DNA of 60,069 bases from Roseospira navarrensis (lineage in GTDB: Bacteria > Pseudomonadota > Alphaproteobacteria > Rhodospirillales > Rhodospirillaceae), in NCBI RefSeq assembly GCF_009601025.1, contig NZ_WIVE01000020.1, positions 1 through 60,069 of the forward strand. The letters run 5' to 3'. The stretch's first letter is position 1, and each line of letters begins with the position of its first letter. Under the pieces are notes generated by a model. It was not told where the DNA came from. It saw only the letters and a program-made list of their open reading frames with translations, and did no database searches. Of the stretch, positions 1-11,737 are shown one piece after another. The translations under genes and the position numbers were made by a program.

Positions 1-794
1 TCCTGGAGGCCGTGGCCGCCGCCGCGACGCAGTTGCAGTCCTCCGCGCAGAGCATGGCCTCGATCGCCGAGGAGACCAATACGCAGGCCACCACCGTCGC
101 CGCCGCGTCGGAGGAGGCGTCGAGCAACGTGCAGACGGTGGCCTCGGCGGCCGAGGAACTGTCCTCGTCGATCCACGAGATCGGCCGTCAGGTGCAGCAG
201 TCCAACGACATCTCGCATCAGGCCGCCGAGGAGGCCCAGCGCACCAACGCGGTGGTCTCGGGTCTGGCCGACGCCTCCAAGAAGATCGGCGAGGTGGTGG
301 ACCTCATCACCGACATCGCCGACCAGACCAACCTGCTGGCGCTGAACGCCACCATCGAGGCCGCCCGCGCGGGTGATGCGGGCAAGGGCTTCGCGGTGGT
401 CGCCAACGAGGTCAAGAGCCTCGCCACCCAGACCGCCAAGGCCACCGAGGACATCGGCCGCCAGATCGGCGCGGTCCAGTCCGAGACCCGGACGGCCGTG
501 GGCGCCATTGAGTCCATCTCGGGCATCATCAACAAGATCACCGAGGTCGCCACCACCATCGCCTCGGCCATGGAGGAGCAGGACGCGGCGACCCAGGAGA
601 TCGCGCGCAACGTGCAGCAGGCCAGCCAGGGGACGGCCGAGGTCTCCCAGACCATCGTCGGCGTGACCGAGGCGGCGCGCGAGGCCGGGTCGGCCGCTGA
701 AAGCGTGCTCCAGGCTACGGGCTCGCTCAACGAGCAGTCCACGCAGCTCAAGGCGATGGTGGAACGCTTCCTGGCGGACGTCCGCGCGGCGTGA
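1..794 (+). CDS. Methyl-accepting chemotaxis protein, C-terminal signalling half (5' end outside window)
   Basis: Only the cytoplasmic output half lies in the window; the frame is open from the left edge to TGA at 792-794, about 263 residues. The hairpin tip that contacts CheA and CheW is clear: [17 protein letters not shown], then [15 protein letters not shown]. The flanking heptad helices are rich in Glu, Gln, Ala and Ser, as expected of adaptation helices modified by CheR and CheB. By family knowledge it relays ligand binding at the membrane to the flagellar motor. The coding DNA is identical to the 3' end of the next gene (2968-3761), so the two receptors share one output module; whether the sensor halves differ cannot be seen. 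No CheR-docking pentapeptide is visible at the C terminus, which ends in ADVRAA. Confidence 0.93.
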   Translation, partial: LEAVAAAATQLQSSAQSMASIAEETNTQATTVAAASEEASSNVQTVASAAEELSSSIHEIGRQVQQSNDISHQAAEEAQRTNAVVSGLADASKKIGEVVDLITDIADQTNLLALNATIEAARAGDAGKGFAVVANEVKSLATQTAKATEDIGRQIGAVQSETRTAVGAIESISGIINKITEVATTIASAMEEQDAATQEIARNVQQASQGTAEVSQTIVGVTEAAREAGSAAESVLQATGSLNEQSTQLKAMVERFLADVRAA

Positions 795-866
795 CCCCCA
801 AGCGGGCCGGGCGGGGCGGCGTGCCCCGCCCCGCCCCGCCCGGCGCTGGTCCGGCGTCGGGCCGGC
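1..866 (+). repeat. Direct repeat copy 1 (receptor 3' end plus downstream 72 bp)
   Basis: Bases 1-866 match 2968-3833 (offset 2967). I see no difference within the coding part (1-794) and two substitutions in the 72 bp after the stop codon (815 g versus t; 824 c versus a). The match stops abruptly at 866/3833. The left limit is unknown because the window begins inside the repeat. Confidence 0.95.
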
Positions 867-1523
867 GCGGGTGGCCCCAATGGCCGGGAGATGGGGCGCG
901 GGGGCCGGTGCCGAACCAGGCGGACACGGACGGGTCGCGCGCGCTGGCTCATGGCGGGACACGGATCGGCGATGAACCGGACGGATTCGGGTCACCGGCG
1001 CCGCCGACGCCGCGTCTCGGAGCCGGCCCAGTGGCGCCGGTGCCGCGACAAAAGATCACTCAGTTCTTCGCGTTGGATGATTTGGGGAGACTCGCAGTCT
1101 TGTGCGGGTCGGCGAAATCGCGGTCCTGTTTGTCGCGTGTCCGGTTCGGCCGCACGACCTCACCGCGACCCCAAGGCCGGACCCCACGGCCGGACTTGGC
1201 CCTGATTCATCGTCATCATGGCCAGCCACGTTCGTACAACCAAAGACCCGTTTTTTGTATTGCGGTCGCAGGGGTTGTCGGGTCCTGCCAAGTCGTAGGC
1301 CAAGTTTATTATCGAATGTTATAGGAAGGTTCTTTTTTAGTGATGGTGGGCATGCTCTTTCCGCACATGTCATCTTTTGGTGCGGCAGGGCATTCGTTTG
1401 ATCTTGCGCGGCTCGTTCTTTTGCAAAATAGGAAGGCCGCACTAATTGTGCCATAATTCAAGCATGTTGAGAGCTTGGTCTCCGGGCTTGGAGCCCGGCT
1501 GCCAAAATTGAGGAGCGCAGTCG
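867..1523. other. Gene-free spacer between the two receptor genes, AT-richer in its second half
   Basis: This 657-bp stretch has no convincing coding frame. The first half is as GC-rich as the genes; from about 1240 to 1470 the base composition drops and short A/T runs appear, the most likely place for the promoter of the following receptor gene. No sigma-70, sigma-54 or sigma-28 element could be assigned with confidence. Just before the ribosome binding site a small stem (CCGGGCT, loop TGG, AGCCCGG, about 1482-1498) lies in what would be the 5' leader. Confidence 0.5.
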
Positions 1524-3761
1524 ATGAGTGCGGCCTGGCAAAACCTGAAAACAAAACCCAAGATTCTGATCGGCGTGCTGTCGCCTCTCACGCTTCTTGT
1601 TTTGGTTGGCGTCATCAGCCTCTACAACATCAACTCCATCATTCGAACGAACACCGCCGTCGATCATACCCGAGAAGTCCTGTTGGACGCTTCCGACATT
1701 GTCGGGTACGCCGTCGATATGGAAACCGGGATGCGCGGCTACCTTTTGGCTGGAACGGACGGGTTCCTGGCGCCCTACCTGGCAGGAGAGGAGCGGGCGT
1801 TCGGGGCGATCGAAGACCTGCAGCGGCTGGTCTCGGACAATCCCGCGCAGGTGGCGCGGCTGGGCAAGGCCGCGGCCGTTCTGAAGGACTGGGAGGCCAA
1901 TGTGGCCACCCCGTATATCGCGCTGCGCCGCGAGATCGGGGACGCGCCCACCATGAATGACATGGCGGCGTTGGTCGGCCAGGCGCGTGGCAAGGCCTTC
2001 TTCGACCGCTTCCGCGATCAGATGGCCACGTTCCTGGGGCGCGAGACCGCTCTGCTCGACACGCGCCGTGCCGAGGTGGAGGCGACCTGGGACGAGGTCA
2101 ACGCGCGCATGTCCGCCCGATCCCGGTTCCTTGGGGACGCCGCGGGGACCGAGGGCTTGGCCGACTCGCTGGACGCCCTGGAAGAGGACCAGCGCTGGAT
2201 CGTCCATACCTACAGCGTCATTCAGGCCGCCAACGCCCTGATCGCCAGCGCCGTGGACATGGAAACCGGCATGCGCGGCTATCTTCTGGCGGGCGACGAA
2301 GCGTTCCTGGACCCCTTCACGGCCGGCCGGGCGCGCTTCCAGAGCCAACTGACCGCGCTCCAGGAGACCGTCAGCGACAATCCCGCCCAGGTCGAACTGT
2401 TGACGGAGGTCGGCGCGAGCATCACGGGCTGGCTGACGGAGGTGGTCGAGCCGACCATCGACCTGCGCCGCGCGATCGGCGATGCGAAGACCATGGACGA
2501 TGTCTCCGACCTGATCGCGAAAGCCGAGGGCAAGCAGTATTTCGATGCCTTCCGCCAGCACATGGCGGATTTCGTGGACGAGGAAATGGGCTTGCTGGAA
2601 CAGCGCCAGGCCGCCAACGCGGCCACGGTCTCGATGACGTCCATGCTGATCTGGGGGTGCATCGTCGGTGGGCTTGCGATCGGCGTCATCCTGGCCCTGG
2701 TGCTCGGGGGGAGTATTTCCCGCCCGATCCTTGCCATCACGGGCGCCATGCACCGTCTCGCGGATCGCGACATGACCACGGACATCCCGGGGGCCGGCCG
2801 CAAGGACGAGATCGGCGAAATGTCCGACGCCGTCCGGGTCTTCAAGGAAAGCATGCAGAAGGCGGACGCCCTCGCCGCCGAGCAGGCGGCCGAGGTGGAG
2901 CACCGCCAGGCCCGCGCGGCGCGCATCGAGGAGTTGAACCACGAGTTCGACGTGGGTGTGAGCGGCGTCCTGGAGGCCGTGGCCGCCGCCGCGACGCAGT
3001 TGCAGTCCTCCGCGCAGAGCATGGCCTCGATCGCCGAGGAGACCAATACGCAGGCCACCACCGTCGCCGCCGCGTCGGAGGAGGCGTCGAGCAACGTGCA
3101 GACGGTGGCCTCGGCGGCCGAGGAACTGTCCTCGTCGATCCACGAGATCGGCCGTCAGGTGCAGCAGTCCAACGACATCTCGCATCAGGCCGCCGAGGAG
3201 GCCCAGCGCACCAACGCGGTGGTCTCGGGTCTGGCCGACGCCTCCAAGAAGATCGGCGAGGTGGTGGACCTCATCACCGACATCGCCGACCAGACCAACC
3301 TGCTGGCGCTGAACGCCACCATCGAGGCCGCCCGCGCGGGTGATGCGGGCAAGGGCTTCGCGGTGGTCGCCAACGAGGTCAAGAGCCTCGCCACCCAGAC
3401 CGCCAAGGCCACCGAGGACATCGGCCGCCAGATCGGCGCGGTCCAGTCCGAGACCCGGACGGCCGTGGGCGCCATTGAGTCCATCTCGGGCATCATCAAC
3501 AAGATCACCGAGGTCGCCACCACCATCGCCTCGGCCATGGAGGAGCAGGACGCGGCGACCCAGGAGATCGCGCGCAACGTGCAGCAGGCCAGCCAGGGGA
3601 CGGCCGAGGTCTCCCAGACCATCGTCGGCGTGACCGAGGCGGCGCGCGAGGCCGGGTCGGCCGCTGAAAGCGTGCTCCAGGCTACGGGCTCGCTCAACGA
3701 GCAGTCCACGCAGCTCAAGGCGATGGTGGAACGCTTCCTGGCGGACGTCCGCGCGGCGTGA
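1524..3761 (+). CDS. Methyl-accepting chemotaxis protein with two CHASE3-type sensor repeats
   Basis: A 745-residue membrane chemoreceptor. A hydrophobic segment at about residues 13-36 and a second at about 374-397 bracket a periplasmic part of about 335 residues. That part holds two copies of a CHASE3 signature, [14 protein letters not shown] near residue 64 and again near 244, so the sensor appears to be a tandem CHASE3 unit; one per protein is usual. A HAMP linker follows (about 398-450), then the signalling helices with tip [17 protein letters not shown]. The start ATG at 1524 has GAGGAG 9-14 bases upstream. The ligand is unknown. From base 2968 onward the DNA is identical to the preceding receptor fragment, indicating very recent duplication or gene conversion. 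Confidence 0.93.
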   Translation: MSAAWQNLKTKPKILIGVLSPLTLLVLVGVISLYNINSIIRTNTAVDHTREVLLDASDIVGYAVDMETGMRGYLLAGTDGFLAPYLAGEERAFGAIEDLQRLVSDNPAQVARLGKAAAVLKDWEANVATPYIALRREIGDAPTMNDMAALVGQARGKAFFDRFRDQMATFLGRETALLDTRRAEVEATWDEVNARMSARSRFLGDAAGTEGLADSLDALEEDQRWIVHTYSVIQAANALIASAVDMETGMRGYLLAGDEAFLDPFTAGRARFQSQLTALQETVSDNPAQVELLTEVGASITGWLTEVVEPTIDLRRAIGDAKTMDDVSDLIAKAEGKQYFDAFRQHMADFVDEEMGLLEQRQAANAATVSMTSMLIWGCIVGGLAIGVILALVLGGSISRPILAITGAMHRLADRDMTTDIPGAGRKDEIGEMSDAVRVFKESMQKADALAAEQAAEVEHRQARAARIEELNHEFDVGVSGVLEAVAAAATQLQSSAQSMASIAEETNTQATTVAAASEEASSNVQTVASAAEELSSSIHEIGRQVQQSNDISHQAAEEAQRTNAVVSGLADASKKIGEVVDLITDIADQTNLLALNATIEAARAGDAGKGFAVVANEVKSLATQTAKATEDIGRQIGAVQSETRTAVGAIESISGIINKITEVATTIASAMEEQDAATQEIARNVQQASQGTAEVSQTIVGVTEAAREAGSAAESVLQATGSLNEQSTQLKAMVERFLADVRAA

Positions 3762-3833
3762 CCCCCAAGCGGGCCGGGCGGTGCGGCGTGACCCGCCCCG
3801 CCCCGCCCGGCGCTGGTCCGGCGTCGGGCCGGC
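2968..3833 (+). repeat. Direct repeat copy 2 (receptor 3' end plus downstream 72 bp)
   Basis: Second copy of the 866-bp repeat described at 1-866. It starts inside the linker helix after the HAMP domain, just upstream of the signalling domain, and runs 72 bp past the stop codon. Immediately after it (from 3841) begins a different dispersed repeat. Confidence 0.95.
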
Positions 3834-3840
3834 ATCACCG

Positions 3841-4053
3841 GCCTCATCCCGAAATCCTTCGCGCCCTTAGGGCGCTCAGGATGACAAACTCTATTAAAAG
3901 TGTGCCATCCTGAGGGAGCCCCCGCGACCATCGTTCCGATGGTCGCACGCCTTTGCGGCGACGCGACGCGTCGCTGGGGGCGACCGAAGGACCTCGTGAG
4001 GCAGGTTCCCCCCATCCGTGTCACAGAACGGCAATCCGGATTCGGGGCCCTGG
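3841..4053 (+). repeat. Dispersed composite palindromic repeat, copy A (213 bp)
   Basis: This stretch matches 25362-25569 at roughly 90% identity with one 5-base length difference. It contains several nested palindromes: GCGCCC-TTA-GGGCGC near 3861; a perfect 10-bp stem GCGACCATCG-TTC-CGATGGTCGC near 3928; and GCGACGCGTCGC near 3963. The ends carry CATCC/GGATG-type motifs (ATCCTGAG, CGAAGGACCTC) seen in many bacterial intergenic repeats. No coding capacity is conserved between the copies, so it looks like a REP/BIME-like or MITE-like element. Confidence 0.85.
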
Positions 4054-4054
4054 G

Positions 4055-4084
4055 CTTCATCACCTAGCTCTTCATCACCTAGCT
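4055..4084 (+). repeat. Perfect 15-bp tandem duplication
   Basis: The 15-mer CTTCATCACCTAGCT occurs twice in immediate succession, beginning one base after the dispersed repeat ends. The sequence is AT-richer than its surroundings. It could be a slippage product or paired binding sites; nothing else supports a role. Confidence 0.8.
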
Positions 4085-4725
4085 ATTGTATCCGAGGGTC
4101 TGCCCGACTATTCTCTTCGAGGTTTTCTGTCGTCGCTCGCACAGGGGCCGCGCAGGCGGGTGCGTCATATTCATCCGTCGACCGTGATGCGTCGGTTCGC
4201 GCAGGGGACGCGAACGCGGCGCCGGCCTGGATCGCGGTGGCCCTCGTGGCCGTCCGCAGACGGGGTGCGCCGAGGAGCACGGGGGCCGTTCGGCCCGGGG
4301 CGCGCCGTCAGGTCAAGGCAGGGGGAGCCGGGGACGGGGTGGCGCCTGCGCCGCATCGGCCCTCGGTCGGGCCTCCGTCGCGACCCGCCCGGCCCCGTCG
4401 TTGAGCGACAGACCGAGAGTTCGCTTCACTCATTCGAGACCGGACCGGAAGGGTCCGGATCAGAAGGGTCCCGTCATGCCGCTCACCCGCCCCCCGCACC
4501 CGTTCGGACCCGCGTCCCGGTCGCTCGCGACCGGGCCGCTTGGCGTCGGGCGGTGTGGCCTAGCGCGGGGCGCGGCCAGGGCGGCGCGCCTCGCTGCGGC
4601 GATGCGCGCCACGGCCCGACGGGGGCCTCTGGCCCGTTCTTCCGGCGGTCTCTTGTCAGGATCAGGTCCCGGCGCCCCCGCCCAGGCGGGGTCGGCGCCG
4701 GCGACCCCACGGAGTTCGTCCTTGA
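4085..4725 (+). other. Gene-free leader region upstream of rne
   Basis: About 640 bp without a convincing gene; open frames here have the arginine/alanine/glycine-rich make-up of GC-driven shadow frames. In enterobacteria rne has a long structured 5' leader through which RNase E controls its own message. A long leader here would fit that, but this is inference from position only: I could not identify a transcription start or a conserved hairpin. The rne ribosome binding site is probably GGAG at 4711-4714. Confidence 0.4.
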
Positions 4726-7464
<2,739 letters not shown>

Positions 7465-7719
7465 CGGACCGGGTGCGGCCGGACCCATGGCGCGCGTCAC
7501 GGGTGGGGTGATGGCACCCCGCCCGGGCCGCCCTCTTGGAGCGCCGGGCCATGGGCGGGAAGCCTTGAGCGCGCCACATTCCGCGCGTATCACGGCGACC
7601 ATCAGACGCGGGCGCGCGGGCGCGGCCCGGGCCCGCAGGTGGATGTGCGCCGGTGCGTCACCGGACGGTCCGGTTGCGCCGATCCCCCGCGTTTTCCCTG
7701 ATAACTGTGCGGCGGCCCC

Positions 7720-10398
7720 ATGTTGAAGGTTTTTCGGCTCTTCCTGAGCACCGCGATCGTCCTGGGTCTGGTCGGCCTGGCGTCCGTCGGCTACGTGTTC
7801 TACCACTTCAGCCAGGATCTGCCGGCCTACGGCCACCTCAAGGAATACGAGCCGCCGATCACGACGCGCGTCTATGCCAACGACGGGCGGCTGATGGCGG
7901 AATACGCCATCGAGAAGCGCGTGTATCTGCCGATCGAGGCGATCCCCGAACGGGTGACGAACGCCTTCCTGTCGGCCGAGGACAAATCGTTCTATTCCCA
8001 CCCCGGCATCGACGTGCAGGGTCTGATCCGGGCGATCATCACCAACGTCCAGAACCTGAACACCGACCGGCGGCCGGTGGGGGCCTCGACCATCACCCAG
8101 CAGGTGGCGAAGAACTTCCTGCTGACCAACGAGGTTTCCATTGAGCGCAAGATCAAGGAAGCGCTGCTGGCCTTCCGCATCGAACAGGCGTTCAGCAAGG
8201 ATCATATCCTTGAGCTGTACCTGAACGAGATCTATCTGGGGTTCCGCTCCTACGGGGTGGCGGCGGCCGCGCTGAACTACTTCAACAAGTCGGTGGATGA
8301 ACTGACCATCGGCGAGGCCGCCTTCCTGGCCGGCCTGCCCAAGGCGCCCAACAACTATCATCCGATCCGCCGCCCGGACGCCGCCATCGAGCGCCGCAAC
8401 TACGTCATCGGCCGCATGCTGGAAGATGGGCACATCACGCCCGCGCAGGCCGAGGCGGCGCGCGCCGAGGAGATCATCCTCCGCAATCGCGACGAGACCC
8501 AGACCGTGTACGGGGCTGGCTTCTTCTCGGAGGAGATCCGCCGCACCCTGGCCGCGCGCTACGGCGAGGACGCGCTGTACCAGGGCGGTCTGGCCGTGCG
8601 CTCGACCCTGGACCCGGACCTGCAGAAGATCGCCGGACGGGTGCTGCGCAAGGGCCTGATCGCCTATGACCGCCGCCATGGCTGGCGCGGCCCGGTCACC
8701 ACGCTTCCGGTCGAGACGGGCTGGGCCGAGGCCCTGGCCGACCTGGAGCGGCCCGCCGGCGCGCCCGACGACTGGCGCCTCGCGCTGGTGCTGCGGGTTG
8801 AGCCGCGCACCGTCACCCTGGGCTTCGGCACCGGCACCCAGGGCAGCATGGCCCTGGAGACCATGACCTGGGCGCGGCCCTGGCGGGAGGATCAGCGCGT
8901 GGGGCCCGAACCCAACAGCGCCGACGATGTGGTTTCGGTCGGCGATGTGATCCTGGTCGAGGCGGTCGGGGGGGAAGACGGCGAAGAGGCCGAAGAGGGC
9001 GAAGAGGGCCAGGCCGACCCGAACACCTTCGCGCTGCGCCAGATCCCCAACGTCGAGGGCGCGCTGGTCGCCTTGGACCCGCACACCGGCCGCGTGCTGG
9101 CGATGATGGGCGGCTTCTCCGCCGAACGCTCCGAGTTCAACCGCGCCACCCAGGCGCTGCGTCAGCCCGGGTCGGCGTTCAAGCCGTTCGTCTATCTGGC
9201 CGCGCTGGAAAACGGCTACACCCCGGCGTCGATCATCCTGGATGCGCCGTTCGTCTACGACCAGGGCCCCGGTCTGGCCAAGTGGAAGCCGAAGAACTAT
9301 TCCAACAAGTTCTACGGTCCCTCCACCCTGCGCATGGGCATCGAGAAATCCCGCAACCTGATGACCGTGCGGCTGGCCCAGGCGGTCGGCATGGAAGAGG
9401 TCGCGGACATCACCGAGCGCTTCGGCATCAACGACGACATGCCGCAGTATCTGGCGGCGTCGCTGGGCTCCATCGAGACCACCGTGCTGCGGCTGACCAC
9501 CGCCTATGCGATGATCGTGAACGGCGGCCACCGCATTGATCCGACCCTGATCGACCGCATCCAGGACCGCCACGGCGAGACCATCTACCGTCACGACGGC
9601 CGCCCCTGCCTGGACTGCCAGACGGTGGGGTGGAGCGGGCAGGGCGTGCCCCGGCTGCAGGACGCCCGACCGCAGATCCTGGACCCGCTGACGGCGTATC
9701 AGATGGTCTCGATCCTGGAAGGCGTGGTCCAGCGCGGCACCGGCGTGCGCGTGGGCCGGATCGTGCAAAAGCCGGTCGCGGGCAAGACCGGCACGTCGAA
9801 CGATTCGTTCGACACCTGGTTCGTGGGCTTCTCGCCCGATCTGGCCGTGGGTGTGTTCGTCGGCTTCGACGAGCCGCGCACCCTGGGCTCGCGCGAGCAG
9901 GGCGCCTTGACTGCCGGTCCCATCTTCGCCGAGTTCATGAAGGCGGCGCTGGAAGACGTGCCGGCCCGGCCCTTCCGGGTGCCGCCGGGCATCGAATTCG
10001 TGACCATCGACCGGGTCTCCGGCCAGCGGTCCAGCGGCGGCGAAGGCACCATCACCGAGGCGTTCAAGCCCGGCGAAGGCCCCGCGTCCGATCCCACCGT
10101 GCTGGACGGGACCGGCTCGCTGGCCGGGTACGGCGGCGACTATCCGGGCGGCTACGGCGGCGGCTACGGGGTGCCGTCGGCCGCCGGTGTGGGCGTGGTG
10201 CCCTCGCCGGGGGCGGTCAATCTGGGCAGCGGGTCACAGTCACAGGGTCAGCCGGGCCAGCAAGGCGCCGGTCAGCCGTCCTCGGGCCAGCCGTATCCGG
10301 GCCAGCCGTCGGGCGCGTCGAGCGGGCAGGTGGGCGCGGCCCCTCCGCCGCGCCCGTCCGGCGGCGGCGCCGCGCCCCAGGCCGGCGGGCTGTATTAG
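7720..10398 (+). CDS. mrcA: Penicillin-binding protein 1A (class A, bifunctional)
   Basis: An 892-residue peptidoglycan synthase of the inner membrane, with a single N-terminal anchor (about residues 7-27). The glycosyltransferase domain has SAEDKSFYSHPGID with its catalytic Glu, and GASTITQQVAKNFL. The transpeptidase domain has the SxxK serine in QPGSAFKPF (about residue 485), the second motif in KSRNLM, and KTGTS. The ODP-type insert lies between the two domains and includes an acidic run. After about residue 790 the tail is rich in Gly, Pro, Gln and Ser, a probable disordered periplasmic extension. In many alphaproteobacteria an amidase gene separates rne and mrcA; here they are adjacent with a 255-bp gap. 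The stop codon touches that of ackA. Confidence 0.95.
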   Translation: MLKVFRLFLSTAIVLGLVGLASVGYVFYHFSQDLPAYGHLKEYEPPITTRVYANDGRLMAEYAIEKRVYLPIEAIPERVTNAFLSAEDKSFYSHPGIDVQGLIRAIITNVQNLNTDRRPVGASTITQQVAKNFLLTNEVSIERKIKEALLAFRIEQAFSKDHILELYLNEIYLGFRSYGVAAAALNYFNKSVDELTIGEAAFLAGLPKAPNNYHPIRRPDAAIERRNYVIGRMLEDGHITPAQAEAARAEEIILRNRDETQTVYGAGFFSEEIRRTLAARYGEDALYQGGLAVRSTLDPDLQKIAGRVLRKGLIAYDRRHGWRGPVTTLPVETGWAEALADLERPAGAPDDWRLALVLRVEPRTVTLGFGTGTQGSMALETMTWARPWREDQRVGPEPNSADDVVSVGDVILVEAVGGEDGEEAEEGEEGQADPNTFALRQIPNVEGALVALDPHTGRVLAMMGGFSAERSEFNRATQALRQPGSAFKPFVYLAALENGYTPASIILDAPFVYDQGPGLAKWKPKNYSNKFYGPSTLRMGIEKSRNLMTVRLAQAVGMEEVADITERFGINDDMPQYLAASLGSIETTVLRLTTAYAMIVNGGHRIDPTLIDRIQDRHGETIYRHDGRPCLDCQTVGWSGQGVPRLQDARPQILDPLTAYQMVSILEGVVQRGTGVRVGRIVQKPVAGKTGTSNDSFDTWFVGFSPDLAVGVFVGFDEPRTLGSREQGALTAGPIFAEFMKAALEDVPARPFRVPPGIEFVTIDRVSGQRSSGGEGTITEAFKPGEGPASDPTVLDGTGSLAGYGGDYPGGYGGGYGVPSAAGVGVVPSPGAVNLGSGSQSQGQPGQQGAGQPSSGQPYPGQPSGASSGQVGAAPPPRPSGGGAAPQAGGLY

Positions 10399-11604
10399 TC
10401 AGGCCATCAGCGCCCGGGTGTGGGCGGCGATCATGGCTTCCTCGTTGGTCTCGATGACATGGACGGCGACCCCGGCGCCGTCGGCCGAGATGCGACCGGC
10501 GTCCGCGCCGGCGATGTTGCGGGCCGGATCCAGCGTCACCCCCAGGAAGCCCAGGCCGCCGCAGATGCGCGCGCGCAGGCCGCTGGCGTTCTCGCCGATG
10601 CCACCGGCGAACACCAGGCCGTCGAGCCCGCCCAGGGTGGCGGCCAGGGCGCCGATCTCCCGGCGCACGCGGGCCTCGAAGTAGGCCACGGCGCCGGCGG
10701 CCTCGCGGGTGCCGGCGGCCTCCAGGGTGCGCATGTCGTGGCTGAGACCGGACAGCCCCTTGAGCCCCGACTGCTTGTACAGCAGGTCGGAAACGGCCTT
10801 TGTGTCCATGCCCTTCTCGTCCATCAGCCACAGCACCACGCCGGGGTCGAGCTGGCCGCAGCGCGTCCCCATGGCGAGGCCGTCCAGCGCGGTGAAGCCC
10901 AGCGTGCATTCGATGGAGCGGCCGCCCTGCATGGCGCACAGGCTGGCGCCGTTGCCCAGATGGGCGACCACGACCCGGCCCGCGAGCACATCGGGGGCCG
11001 TGCGGCCGAGCGCACCGGCGACGTATTCATAGGACAGGCCGTGGAACCCGTAGCGCCGCACGCCCTCGTTGTAGTATTCGGCCGGCAGGGCGTAGGTGTC
11101 GTTCACCCAGGGGTGGCCGCGATGGAACGCGGTGTCGAAGCAGGCCACCTGGAGGGCGTCCGGAAACGCCGCGCGGGCCGCATGGACACCGCGCAGGTTG
11201 TGCGGCTGGTGCAACGGCGCCAGCGGCACCAGCCGGTCCAGCCGGCCCAGGGTGGTGTCGTCCAGGACGATGGGGCGGTCCAGCTCCGGCCCGCCGTGCA
11301 CCACCCGGTGGCCGATGGCGGCGATGTCCAGGTCGCCGACGTGCTCGCGCTTCCAGGTCAGGATCAGGTCCAGGGCGCCCTTGTGGTCGCCCGGGCCGTC
11401 CGGATCGCCTGCCGCCCAGCGGTGCTCGGTCAGCACGGCCCCGCCCGGCCCCTTCAGCACGAAGTGGGGCGCGCTGCCCAGGTTCTCGATCTGGCCGTGG
11501 GCCAGTTCCTCCAGGTGGTCCGGGGTCTCGCCCAGGTGCCACAGGGACACCTTGAGGCTCGAAGACCCCGCGTTGAGGGTCAGGATGTGGCGGGTGTCGG
11601 TCAT
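10399..11604 (-). CDS. ackA: Acetate kinase
   Basis: Converts acetyl phosphate plus ADP to acetate plus ATP, or the reverse; cytoplasmic, and partner of the phosphotransacetylase encoded just upstream. At 401 residues it has the normal family length. Motifs in order: LNAGSSSLKVSLW at the N terminus, HRVVHGGP, CFDTAFHRGHP, GFHGLSYEYV, the phosphate/adenosine site VVAHLGNGASL, and FAGGIGENA. The ATG at 11604 (MTDTRHILTLNAG) fits the family start; a longer in-frame version to 11721 adds only an atypical basic extension. Its stop is directly adjacent to the mrcA stop. It probably forms one transcript with the pta fusion gene 133 bp upstream. Confidence 0.96.
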   Translation of the reverse strand: MTDTRHILTLNAGSSSLKVSLWHLGETPDHLEELAHGQIENLGSAPHFVLKGPGGAVLTEHRWAAGDPDGPGDHKGALDLILTWKREHVGDLDIAAIGHRVVHGGPELDRPIVLDDTTLGRLDRLVPLAPLHQPHNLRGVHAARAAFPDALQVACFDTAFHRGHPWVNDTYALPAEYYNEGVRRYGFHGLSYEYVAGALGRTAPDVLAGRVVVAHLGNGASLCAMQGGRSIECTLGFTALDGLAMGTRCGQLDPGVVLWLMDEKGMDTKAVSDLLYKQSGLKGLSGLSHDMRTLEAAGTREAAGAVAYFEARVRREIGALAATLGGLDGLVFAGGIGENASGLRARICGGLGFLGVTLDPARNIAGADAGRISADGAGVAVHVIETNEEAMIAAHTRALMA

Positions 11605-11737
11605 GGGGAGTCCCTGGCGTTGAAACCGGCCGACACGAGAGTGTCGGGTGTCGGGCGGCCGGTGCGACCGCACCGGCGCGGCGAAGCCGCGGAGGCGATG
11701 ACCCGGACGCGTCCGGGGCATCGCCGATCCATCAAGA

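Noticed and set aside
1056-1454. Short frames on both strands between the two receptor genes
   Set aside because: They have no ribosome binding sites or similarity and sit in the AT-richer probable promoter region.
4018-4404. A 128-codon frame between the dispersed repeat and rne
   Set aside because: It begins in the repeat, lacks a ribosome binding site, and has no recognisable pattern.
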